Source: Glandiceps talaboti (taxonomy: Eukaryota > Hemichordata > Enteropneusta > Spengelidae). Taken from it: a DNA stretch of 64,000 bases. The translations under genes and the position numbers were made by a program. The notes beneath the pieces were generated by a model. The model saw only the letters and a program-made list of their open reading frames with translations, ran no database searches and had not been told where the DNA came from. Location: NCBI RefSeq assembly GCF_964340395.1, contig NC_135564.1:16381957-16445956 (forward strand), read 5' to 3'. This document shows, in pieces, positions 27,085 to 38,699 of the stretch (positions are counted from its first letter, which is position 1; each line of letters starts with the position of its first letter).

Positions 27085-28226
27085 ATGACGGCCACCGAAG
27101 TTAAGTCAATCTTGTGGAAACATTTCACAGGGATTATGAGTAACTTCGATGAATCAATCGACAGCGGTGTCGAGGAAACTTCCAAGTCGGACAAACTGTC
27201 ATGGAGTGAAAGAAGAAAGGCCGAAAAATATGACAATATTGCCAGGTATGTTATATTTTTGTAACAGTGAATGAAACTATACTATAATACACATTTCCTT
27301 TCACAAGGAAATTCCGTGTGTGTTCAACTGCATAATCATACGGTTAACGAATTTTAATTAATATCGATATCCCAAAAACTGCTTGATAATTACAAATTAA
27401 ATGATGCACCTTTTCAATGACGTTCTTGCATAACAATGCTATGATTTGCATAGTGACTAAATCAATTGATAATGTAAGAATGTTTGTAATACTAGACAGA
27501 CGTACATGTACATTGTACGCTACATGAGGCAAACTTAACGTGAGCAGTTTATGAGCAAATTACGGTTATTTATTCGCATAACAAGCATCGTGAGTAAATG
27601 GGCACAAGCTGATATTTTATGTTTTAGTGTTTTATTTGTTGCTACATATTTAAAAGTCATTCACAGTATTCTGCAATCTGACTGCACTCGAACCTGGTAG
27701 TACGATATAAAGTATAAACTATCCGCTGAATCAATATATTATATATATACAAATGTGTAGAAAGTGTTTTCGATGTAATGAACTTTCTTAACGATTTCTG
27801 GAGGTAATTCAATTTATGTCTTAGAAGGTATGCATAAACATAAATGTGATTCCGTGTTAAGTATTTACAAAGCTTATAATCTAAGTTTGTTCCACTCAAA
27901 ATGGTTGTTTTAAATCATGCAGTCTTTTTTTCTTTAGAATTTAACCTACGGTAGCACTTTCAGTTCATATCTGGTCTCTCATATTTTGCAGGCTACAACA
28001 ATCGAAGTCGCACGCCATTCGCAGAGCAGAAAGAGCCAAACTACGTAATGAAATTAGAGAGAAATACGGGCTACACAGTCACCGTGGAGATGAAGATTTG
28101 GCAGCGTCGCTCGAAATCATAAGGAAAGTACCAATGCCTAGATCCAAATCAGAACCTTGCGTTGCGTCAGTACGACTCCAACCTAAAAAACAAGTTCGCA
28201 GAGTAAAATCATGCAGTGTCATGTGA
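27085..28226 (+). CDS. Complexin-like protein 3, CaaX-terminated (two exons)
   Basis: Exons are 27085-27245 and 27992-28226. The intron is 746 bp, phase 2, with GTATGT..GCAG borders, giving 131 aa. Relative to gene 2 it has EKYDNI for DKDDNL before the splice junction, Q57 instead of R57, K70 instead of E70, H82 instead of R82, and A instead of S after EPCV. The SNARE-contact-like core (R68, R72, I75, K78, Y79), DEDLAASLEIIRKVP, RSKSEP, the polybasic segment and CSVM are intact. AATAAA follows at 28380-28385. Role as for gene 2: a predicted membrane-attached regulator of SNARE-mediated exocytosis. The frame is open throughout and splice sites are canonical, so it looks functional. Confidence 0.72.
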
Positions 28227-28379
28227 AATCGGAAATCCCCCGTCTTAGAACAGACGATGGCTACAAGTGCATTAACTCGAGAACAACATCTGTTGATTCA
28301 TTCTTGGGCAAGAGATCATCAATGGAATATATAACCTTCTTTAATCGTTGGTTTGGTCCATTCGATCAGTCGAGCCATG

Positions 28380-28385
28380 AATAAA
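28380..28385 (+). promoter_or_regulatory. Poly(A) signal of gene 3
   Basis: AATAAA 154 nt downstream of the stop, conserved in position with genes 2 and 4. Confidence 0.65.
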
Positions 28386-29240
28386 TGGTTGACATAGACT
28401 CATTCGGTCATTATCACCGATCTTGAAGAATTTTGCTTAGCTGGTGATAATCTTAATTTGTATCAGGACTAGTCAGATATCCCACAGACATGTTCTGTGG
28501 ATGTCTATGTTATAGCTCAGAATTTTGAAGTTTATATTGTACTGTGTCTCGGACCACTTTGTCTGAGGTTGTGTTCTGAAGAAGGGAAATCACAATTAGT
28601 ACATCAAAACACAGCAATCATATACTGTGTCAAACACTTCTAATGAGAGTATCAATTCATTTTAAAGACAAAAGCTCCCCCTCCTACGCCTTTTCTTAAC
28701 ATAGCTATTATGAATACAACAGGACCGGTTGGGCGGAAACAGGACATCCAATAGAAACCTCTTTGACTTAACCGAATTAGTCTGTGTCCATTTCCTGAAC
28801 AACAACAATGTAAAGAAAAAAAAGCGGTATTTATAGATTTGTTATCTTCAGGCATTACAGGAATATCACTCTCCTGCATGAACATGGTATTAATAAGTCA
28901 TTTTGCCAAGCACAATAAGCATTCTTAATTCAGGCTCATAAACCCATTTAATATTTTAGATTTAGTGTATTAATATTGTCACAGGAAGCTTGTGTTTGTC
29001 GCGTTTCTAATGAAATTGCCTGCATTTGACTCAGTACTTAACTTGGGAAAAGTCGGATATTTCCGTGCTTTTCAGGTGTAGATATCGCGTGTCTTAGTCG
29101 AAGCACATTTTTCATATGTTAGTCATTTGCTGAGGGGCGGAGTCTTGGTCACATGGCCAGGTAACTATAGCAACACTTTCTCCCACTCCCTCGCTCTCTC
29201 TCTCTTGCTGGACACTGTCAAGTCCACATCGTTCCAAATA

Positions 29241-31305
29241 CAGTCTTGTAATCTCTAGGCTTACCGCTATTTCCTCTTCTTTTCTGTTAAAACCTACTTC
29301 TTCTTTTAGTTTAGGGAAACATATTTATTCTTGTATGCCTCAGTGAAGTTGACTCGTTAGTTTCATGAATCAGTTGTCATGATGATATTTCAGGTTACAT
29401 TGTTTGTGTCATGGTCTAGAGATGCTGGCATTAGCGAGCGTATCTGTACCCATTTTTATTGTGGTATGTTCTGCTATACACAAAGTCAATCGAACAGTTT
29501 GGTGTGATGGAGTGGGTCTTTCATGCTCATTAAATGCTTGCTAGCGCTACAACTGATTAGCTTTCGTAAGCATTATACTATCGTATTTTTTAAGTCTAAA
29601 TATTCAAGTTTTTTTCATGTATTTTCCACGAGTTCGTCACAATATTTTATTTTGAAGATTTTCAATATCATGTACACATTCCCGTTCTGCTTGTATGTTT
29701 TTTCGTCTTCAGTTGTCTATATTTGGCATGTAAGTTGTTCTTTTCTCTCTTTGAGTGAAGTTATAGGTATATTTTCGATACTGACAATAAAGTTATATAT
29801 AAGAATGTTGAATTTCTAGCTAGTATGAGTACACAATTTATTTGCTGAATTATTTTGTGTGGAAAAAATAGTTTGTTGATAATGCTGTGATTAAGATATT
29901 CATTATGCAAATTATTATGAACAGATTTTGTAAAAATGCTTGTAACACATTCTATATAAAATATATTTGAGAATTGTTGATTTATTTCTAGTTGAAGCTT
30001 TGGCTACCAGCAAGGAAAATACAGAAATTTAACCATATAATATCCAAATAAATGTAAATAATATACTTATAGCATTCAAACACTGATTAGACCAATATAT
30101 AACTACAAAGAACGTGTATACAATATGGAATCTAAATCATTTGAACCAACAGTTTACGAGATACCGTTCTTGCTGAAATGCTTAAAAGTGGCCAAATGAA
30201 TACAAATTGTGACAAATCATATCCAAATGAGTGTGATTAGTATGCACACATTTTGCTTATTTCTAGGGACCACCTAAAACAGTCTTGTAATCTCTAGGCT
30301 TACCGCTATTTCAACTTCTTTTCTGTTAAAATCTATTTGTTCTTTTAGTTTACGAAAACATTTCGATTCTTGTATGCCTCAGTAAAGTTGACTCGTTAGT
30401 TTCATGAATCAGTTGTCATGATGATATTTCAGGTTACATTGGTCGTGTCGTGATCTAGAGATGCTGGCATTAGCGAGCGTATCTGTACCCATTTTTATAG
30501 TGGTATGTTCTGCTATACACAAAGTCAATCGAACAGTTTGGTGTGAAGGAGTGGGTCTGTCATGCTCATCAAATGCTTGCTAACGCTACAACTGATTAGC
30601 TTTCGTAAGCATTATACTATAGTACTTTTTAAGTCTAAATATTCAAGTTTTTTCATGTATTTTCCACGAGTTCGTCACAATATTTTATTTTGGAGATTTT
30701 CAATATCATTTACAAATTCCCATTCTGCTTGTATGTATATCAGTGTTTTAGTCTTTAGTTGTCTATATTTGGCATGTAAGTTGTCTTTTTCTCTCTTTGA
30801 GTGAAGTTAAAGATAAATTTCCGATACTGACAATAAAGTTATATATAAGAATGTTGAATTTCTAGTACGAGTACACAATTTTATTTGCTGAATTATTTTG
30901 TGTGGAAAAAATGGTTTGTTGATAACGCTGTGATTAAGATATTCATTATGCACATTATTATGAACAGATTTTGTCAAAATGTTAGTAACACAATATATAT
31001 AGAATATATTTGAGAATTATTGATTTATTTCTAATCGAACCTTGCGCTACCAGCAAGGAAAATACAGAAATTTAACTATATAATATCCAAATAAATGTAA
31101 TTAATATCCACATGGGTACTGATAGCATTCAAACACTGATTAGACCAAGATATATCTACAAAGAACGTTATGGAATCTAAATCATTTGAACCAACAGTTT
31201 ATGAGATACCGTTCTTGCTGAAATGCTTGAAAGTGGCCATATGGATAGAAAAAGTGACAAATAATATGCAAATTAGGGTGATTAGTATGCACATATTTTG
31301 CTTAT
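29241..31305 (+). repeat. Two tandem 1.04 kb sub-repeats in unit B
   Basis: The copies run 29241-30279 and 30280-31305 and are homologous to 22971-25030. The second of each pair shares variants with the second of unit A (for example GTCTTTAGTTGTC), so the pair existed before the large duplication. Confidence 0.88.
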
Positions 31306-32534
31306 TTCTTCACCTAAAACATGTAAAACATCAGTACATAATTTAATTTCTCAAAAAGGCTACATATTAAAATAAAAGATGAATACAATCGACGTTTGTC
31401 ATAAAAAGTCAGTACAGGTTTCTTCGAAGAGTGCGCCACTGTTGTCATTTAAAAGTTTTGCCCACAGTTTTCACTAAAACTACTTCTGAATAGCGCCTCT
31501 AGTGGCCAAACTATGCAATATATTTTATCATTTCGATAACTGGAGGACAACATACTGTGTATACAGAATGAGGCAAACGTATGGCAAAATGTGCGCAATA
31601 TTGACTTCTGAAAGGACATCGACCTGTGGTCATGCATCTTTCACATTGTTTATATATGCTGAAATTCACTTTTACTTAGCTGTATGGTCACTTCCTCATC
31701 ACTAATTGCGTTTATTGTATATATATAATGTAAAAACATTTTTTCCAGTAATACATATCTTTGTCAGCACATCGTAAATATATTTGATATACAGATATAA
31801 TAGCAATGGATACATTAATTATTTAATTAAATAATCAATCAATTGATTGATAGATTGATTCACTAACTAATTAGTATGATTCACAAATTAATTAATTCAT
31901 TCAGTCATTCGTTTGTTTTTTGGTTGGTTGGTTAATTTTGTTTGTTTGTTTGTTTGTTTGTTTGTTTGTTTGTTTGTTTGTTTGTTCATTTATTCTTGCA
32001 ATCCCTCCTTACCCAACTCTCACACACCCACATACAACGAGTTGATTGATTGAAAAGTTAATTAATAGATTAACTGTTCGATTAATTGATTTATTCACGA
32101 AATTAATTTAATGCATTTAGAATCCCATTTCATTTGATGAGATGTATTCTTTGTTTTTTTACTTAGTTGACCTATTTTTACAAAAGTAAATTGTGTCAAT
32201 CCGTTTTGTAATTTAGGGTTAGGTGTCATTCCAATCATTTCTTACAGTAGACACTTTATTCCGCTTTCTAACTAATATTATGGGTGTCAATCTATATTTT
32301 GCTTAGAGTAAATGGTGTCATATCATTTCGCGGTAAATATAGTATTAGGCACTTACATTGTACATAGAGGATGCAATTATGTGGTGGTGTACACTGAATA
32401 ATATTATGCTCTTATAATTTAAAACTAAATAAGGGAATCACCATCATGCATACAAGGATAGCAGGGCGGAGGTACACACGTGGATGTGTGTATGGGTTAC
32501 TCAAATGTAGAATGAGAATACACCATGTAAACGT

Positions 32535-32559
<25 letters not shown>

Positions 32560-32568
<9 letters not shown>

Positions 32569-32885
32569 ATAAACTCGTGGAAATTGAGAAGTCTCAGAAC
32601 AAATGGTGGATGCGGAAACTGACATCAACGTACTTAAAAAGACGATTATATAAAACGGTTCCTTCAATCTGTAATGGTTGTACATCTGATGGGAAGAAAT
32701 CAATAACACAGAGAACACATGGAAAACAATGGAAAACATACTACCTGAACAAGACACTCAGATATGGAAAAAATGCACACAAAAAATATTTTAAAAATAA
32801 GATACCTACCCCACCTATTCAAAAATTGAGCGTAATTGGAACCACACAATTCCTATTAGGCCTAATCATACCATTTATTCATATG
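32560..32885 (+). repeat. Dispersed repeat family X, copy 4
   Basis: Nearly identical to 26505-26830, as expected from the segmental duplication. Confidence 0.75.
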
Positions 32886-32969
32886 AACTAAAAGCACCTT
32901 TTTATGGCCAATAATGTCGCAAGATTGAATAGCAAGGTCAATATCTCGGTACTTTTTTTTCATATATTA

Positions 32970-33076
32970 CATGGAAGAAACCTTAAAGGTTTCTTCCATG
33001 CATGCAATGGACCGGACAGAAACCACAACCTGAAACCACGTGATCTCCTTGCAAATACATTGGTATATGTATAATT
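32970..33076 (+). promoter_or_regulatory. Promoter block of gene 4, with perfect palindrome
   Basis: Palindrome arms are 32970-32984 and 32986-33000 around a single base. The E-box CACGTG is at 33037-33042 and a TATA-like element at 33064-33074. Spacing to the ATG (33140) is the same as for gene 3. Confidence 0.55.
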
Positions 33077-33139
33077 TGTGCAACTGTTCGTTACTTCCTC
33101 ATTGAAGACGCAGACGTATTGGAAGCAGCTGTACACACA

Positions 33140-34400
33140 ATGACGGCCACCGAAGTTAAGTCAATCTTGTGGAAACATTTCACAGGGATTATGAGTAACT
33201 TCGATGAATCAATCGACAGCGGTGTCGAGGAAACTTCCAAGTCGGACAAACTGTCATGGAGTGAAAGAAGAAAGGCCGAAAAAAATGACAATTTTGCCAG
33301 GTATGTTATATTTTTGTAACAGTGAATGAAACTATACTATAATACACATTTCCTTTCACAAGGAAATTCCGTGTGTGTTAAACTGCATAATCATACGGTT
33401 AACGAATTTTAATTAATATCGATATCCCAAAAACTGCTTGATAATTACAAATTAAATGATGCACCTTTTCAATGACGTTCTTGCATAACAATGCTATGAA
33501 TTGCATAGTGATTAAATCACTTGATAATGTAAGAATGTTTGTAATACTAGACAGACGTACATGTACGCTACATGAGGCAAACTTAACGTGAGCAGTTTAT
33601 GAGCAAATTACGGTTATTTATTCGCATAACAAGCATCGTGAGTAAATGGGCACAAGCTGATATTTTATGTTTTAGTGTTTTATTTGTTGCTACATATTTA
33701 AAAGTCATTCACAGTATTCTGCAATCTGACTGCACTCGAACCTGGTAGTACGATATAAAGTATAAACTATCCGCTGAATCAATATATTATATATATACAA
33801 ATGTGTAGAAAGTGCTTTCGATGTAATGAACTTTCTTAACGATTTCTGGAGGTAATTAAATTTATGTCTTAGAAGGTATGCATAAACATAAATGTGATTC
33901 CGTGTTAAGTATTTACTAAGCTTATAATCTAAGTTTGTTCCACTCAAAATGGTTGTTTTAAATCATGCAGTCTTTTTTTCTTTAGAATTTAACCTACGGT
34001 AGCACTTTCAGTTCATATCTGGTCTCCGTGTTAAGTATTTACAAAGCTTATAATCTAAGTTTGTTCCACTCAAAATGGTTGTTTTAAATCATGCAGTCTT
34101 TTTTTCTTTAGAATTTAACCTACGGTAGCACTTTCAGTTCATATCTGGTCTCTCATATTTTGCAGGCTACAACAATCGAAGTCGCACGCCATTCGCAGAG
34201 CAGAAAGAGCCAAACTACGTAATGAAATTAGAGAGAAATACGGGCTACACAGTCACCGTGGAGATGAAGATTTTGCAGCGTCGCTCGAAATCATAAGGAA
34301 AGTACCAATGCCTAGATCCAAATCAGAACCTTGCGTTGCGTCAGTACGACTCCAACCTAAAAAACAAGTTCGCAGAGTAAAATCATGCAGTGTCATGTGA
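33140..34400 (+). CDS. Complexin-like protein 4, CaaX-terminated (two exons)
   Basis: Exons are 33140-33300 and 34166-34400. The intron is 865 bp, phase 2, with GTATGT..GCAG borders, giving 131 aa. It differs from protein 3 at only three positions that I can see: Y50 to N and I52 to F before the junction, and L90 to F in DEDFAASLE. All motifs are intact: central helix with IREKYGL, RSKSEP, polybasic stretch, CSVM. The intron is longer than that of gene 3 because a 126 bp stretch holding a polypyrimidine-AG is duplicated in tandem (33901-34152). AATAAA lies at 34554-34559. It is most likely the youngest duplicate together with gene 3. Confidence 0.72.
33901..34152 (+). repeat. 126 bp tandem duplication inside gene 4 intron
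   Basis: 33901-34026 and 34027-34152 are near-identical. Each contains TCTTTTTTTCTTTAG, a good cryptic 3' splice site, ahead of the real acceptor at 34165. Genes 2 and 3 have this segment once. Confidence 0.9.
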
Positions 34401-34553
34401 AATCCGAAATCCCCCGTCTTAGAACAGACGATGGCTACAAGTGCATTAACTCGAGAACAACATCTGTTGATTCATTCTTGGGCAAGAGATCACCAATGGA
34501 ATATATAACCTTCTTCAATCGTTGGTTTGGTCCATTCGACCAGTCGAGCCATG

Positions 34554-34559
34554 AATAAA
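34554..34559 (+). promoter_or_regulatory. Poly(A) signal of gene 4
   Basis: AATAAA 154 nt downstream of the stop, matching genes 2 and 3. Confidence 0.65.
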
Positions 34560-35399
34560 TGGTTGACATAGACTCATTCGGTCATTATCACCGATCTTGA
34601 AGAATTTTGCTTAGCTGGTGATAATCTTAAATTTGTATCTAGGACAAGTCAGATTTCCCACAGACATGTTTTGTGGATGTCTATGTTATAGCTCAGAATT
34701 TTGAAGTTTATATTGTACAGTGTCTCGGACCACTTTGTCTGAGGTTGTGTTCTCAAGAAGGGAAATCACAATTAGTATATTAAAACACAGCGATCATATA
34801 CTGTGTCAAACACTTCTAATGAGAGTATGAATTCATTTTAAAGACAAAAGCTCCCCCTCCTACGCCTTTTCTTAACATAGCTATTATGAATACAACAGGA
34901 CCGGATGGGCGGAAACAGGACATCCAATAGAAACCTCTTTGTCTTAACCGAATTAGTCTGTGCCTACACAACAACAATGTAAAGAAAAAAAGCGGTATTT
35001 ATAGATTTGTTATCTTCAGGCATTACAGGAATATCACTCTCCTGCATGAACATGGTATTAATAAGTCATTTTGCCAAGCACAATAAGCATTCTTAATTCA
35101 GGCTCATAAACCCATTTAATATTTTAGATTTAGTGTATTAATATTGTCACAGGAAGCTTGTGTTTGTCGCGTTTCTAATGAAATTGCCTTCGTTTGACTC
35201 AGTACTTAACTCAGTACTTGACTCAATGCTTTTCAGGTGTAGATATCCCGTGTCTTAGTCGAAGCACATTTTTCGTATGTCAATCATTTGCTGAGGGGCG
35301 GAGTCTTGGTCACATGGCCAGGTAACTATAGCAACACTTTCTCCCACTCCCTCGCTCTCTCTCTTGCTGGACACTGTTAAGTCCACATCGTTCCAAATA

Positions 35400-36368
35400 C
35401 AGTCTTGTAATCTCTAGGCTTACCGCTATTTCCTCTTCTTTTCTGTTAAAACCTACTTCTTCTTTTAGTTTAGGGAAACATGTTAATTCTTGTATGCCTC
35501 AGTGAAGTTGACTCGTTAGTTTCATGAATCAGTTGTCATGATGATATTTCAGGTTACATTGGTTGTGTCGTGGTCTAGAGATGCTGGCATTAGCGAGCGT
35601 ATCTGAACCCATTTTTATAGTGGTATGTTCTGCTATACACAAAGTCAATCGAACAGTTTGGTGTGATGGAGCGGGTCTTTCATGCTCATTAAATGCTTGC
35701 AAACGCTACAACTGATTAGCTTTCGTAAGCATTATACTAGTATAGTATTTTTTTAAGTGTAAATATTCAAGTTTTTCATGTATTTTCCAGTCTTCAGTTG
35801 TCTATATTTGGCATGTAAGTTGTCCTTTTCTCTCTTTGAGTGAAGTTAAAGGTATATTTTCGATACTGACAATAAAGTTATATATAAGAATGTTGAATTT
35901 CTAGTATGAGTACACAATTTTATTTGCTGAATTATTTTGTGTGGAATAAAATGGTTTGTTGCTGATGCTGTGATGAAGATATTCATTATGCAAATTATTA
36001 TGAACAGATTTTGTCAAAATGTTAGTAACACAATCTATATAGAATATATTTGAGAATAGTTGATTTATTTCTAGTCGAAGCTTGCGCTACCAGCAAGGGA
36101 AATACAGAAATTTAACCATATAATATCCAAATAAATGTAATTAATATGCACATGTACAGATAGTATTCAAAAACTGATTAGACCAATATATAACTACAAA
36201 GAACGTGTATACCAAATAGAATCTAAATCATTTAAACAGTTTATGAGATACCGTTTTTGCTGAAATGCTTGAAAGTGGCCATATGGATAGAAATTGTGAC
36301 AAATAACATGCAAATGAGGGTGAAGTTAGTATGCACATATTTTGCTTATTTTTTGGCACCACCTAAAA
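35400..36368 (+). repeat. Single 1 kb sub-repeat in unit C
   Basis: Homologous to 22971-23999 and 29241-30279, with an internal deletion near 35787 (the TTTTCCA-to-GTCTTCAG junction). Confidence 0.85.
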
Positions 36369-36745
36369 CATGTAAAACATCAGTACATAATTTAACTAAA
36401 TATTAAAATAAAAGATTAATGTAATCGACGTTTGTCATGAAAAGTCAGTACAGGTTTATTTCAAGTGCGCGCCACAGTCCTTATTGAAAAAGTTTGCCCA
36501 CATATTTGACTGAAAGTCTACTTCTGAAGAGCGCCCCTAGTGGTGAACTCTGTAAATTATTTTATCATTTCGATAACTGGAGTACAACGTACATGTATAC
36601 TTGTACAGATTCAGAACAACATATTATGGCAAAACATGCGCAGTAGCGATTCTGAAAGGACATTGACCTGTGGCCATGCATCGTTTACATAGAGTTTATG
36701 CTGAAAATAATTTTCCTTTATGGTCACTTCCTCATCACAAATCAA

Positions 36746-38450
36746 ATTGAAAAGTCGAAACATTAATATTTATGTTGAATGGTAGCACTCAGTGACTTTA
36801 GATCTTGTATATTGCAGTGCCATGATCATGCTCAAGCAAGTACAAATCCTTTCTCCCAAACAAGAGCATATTTTTATTCTGAGATACAGCGAAAGTGGAA
36901 GGTGCCGTGAAAGAGGGTGTGTTTTACGACGATGGCACGAACCCTAGTTTATACATTATTGTGGACAGTTCGTTTTTGCTAGAGATAAGATAAGATAAGA
37001 TAAGACAAGACACGATAAGATATAGTTTTATTACAACTGTATAGAAAATTGACAATTCTATTTGGGTATATATTGTGGAGTACAGATTTTAAAGAACACC
37101 ACAATGAAATACCAGTACTAGTACATGTAGTATTATTACACTCTTATGCCTCCATGGTACAATGTACAGTCGTAATATAATGCCATCAACCATGCTAACA
37201 ACACCAATAAACTATTTTTGCCACCGAAGGTATACATCGGCATTAATATTCTACGAGAGTAGTTTATCGCTGTCTTTATGAAAGTGTATTTTGTAAACCA
37301 GAAAAGTAAAACAGCTTGTATTAAACTGAGCTTGTGCCATTTTAACAAAGCGTTATTACGTAATCAATTGCTGCGAACTACGTCAATGCAAATCAGTGCT
37401 ATTTAACCTCGAATGGACGCTTGACAAGGCACTCTGATTACGTGTTTCTTACAATAAAATTCACGGAAATCACCGACTTATTAACTCTGCGGTATTACGT
37501 ACAGAGTACGAAAGAAGACTTCGCAGTACTAATATGATTTGTATGGTTTCGCGTCGCAGTTGAAGTGTACGCTGTGTAGGATCGTTTTCGTCATAGTCTA
37601 ACTGAAACTGTCGCTTTCTGGTGAGACAGTAATACTAGGTAAGATAAATTTGTGTTCTGTATTCGTTGGTGGAGGGTCTATGGTTAAAGCACGGTTAAAG
37701 CCAGCTTATTACAGACAGTGTGTATTGTGACACGACGTGATAGTGCAGCGTTTGTGTAAATTTGTGGCGGAGATAAACTACCAAAACGCCAAGGATGGGG
37801 GTTCTCTGCGATCGCATATGATGACAAGTCCAGAAATACTGACACTCGGCGACCCCGCTGTATCCCCCTGTTATTCCCACTTAAAATGGTCTAGCCAACA
37901 CACATAAATTTATGTCGATGTCTCTATTTCTTAATTTATACGTTCACCTTTTATCCATACACATGTAATTTTCCTGTCAAATTTGCGAAAAATACGTTTT
38001 CAGAACTGATTTATTTGGAAAACTCAAACTGATATTGAAAATAATGACGTAACTACAATCACTTGTGAACTGAAGAACCAACCCTTTGATGCCCTAAAAC
38101 GAAACAATAGCGTGATTATCTATTTTAGAACATTCATTAAAAAAATCGCACCCTGTATTATAAACCGCCTAGTTTATATTGATATCTATGCGGTTACAAA
38201 GGAGATGGTTTATGAATGTTCTTAAATAGCTAAATTCGCCTACCATTTTGTACCATGGGTCGAATCTTAGTTTACATGTGTCGGTTTCTGTATTGTGAGC
38301 TTATAAGTATGGCTGCACAAGATACTAATACTTGTAATTAACAAATTAGTCAAAGTGACTGTTCGAGATTCGTAATATCATAATTTAAATATAAAACCGG
38401 AATTTAATGTCAAACAAATGATTTTTTTCGTCAACATTGGAAATCTGGGT

Positions 38451-38522
<72 letters not shown>

Positions 38523-38621
38523 CAGGGTGAGACAGAGAGACAGAGAGACAGTGGGACTGAGACAGTGACAAAGAGAGACAGAGACAGCGACATTGACATT
38601 GACAGACAGAGTCATACAGAG

Positions 38622-38699
<78 letters not shown>

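Larger units (their letters stand above)
25490..31765 (+). repeat. Tandem segmental duplication, unit B (with gene 3)
   Basis: Same block order as unit A but without the PLE; length about 6.28 kb. It is very similar to unit C across promoter, exons, intron and 3' flank. Confidence 0.88.
31766..36745 (+). repeat. Tandem segmental duplication, unit C (with gene 4)
   Basis: Same order as unit B, but with a single 1.03 kb sub-repeat at 35400-36368 and a diverged end block (36370-36745). Similarity stops after TATGGTCACTTCCTCATCAC, which marks the right edge of the array. Confidence 0.88.
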
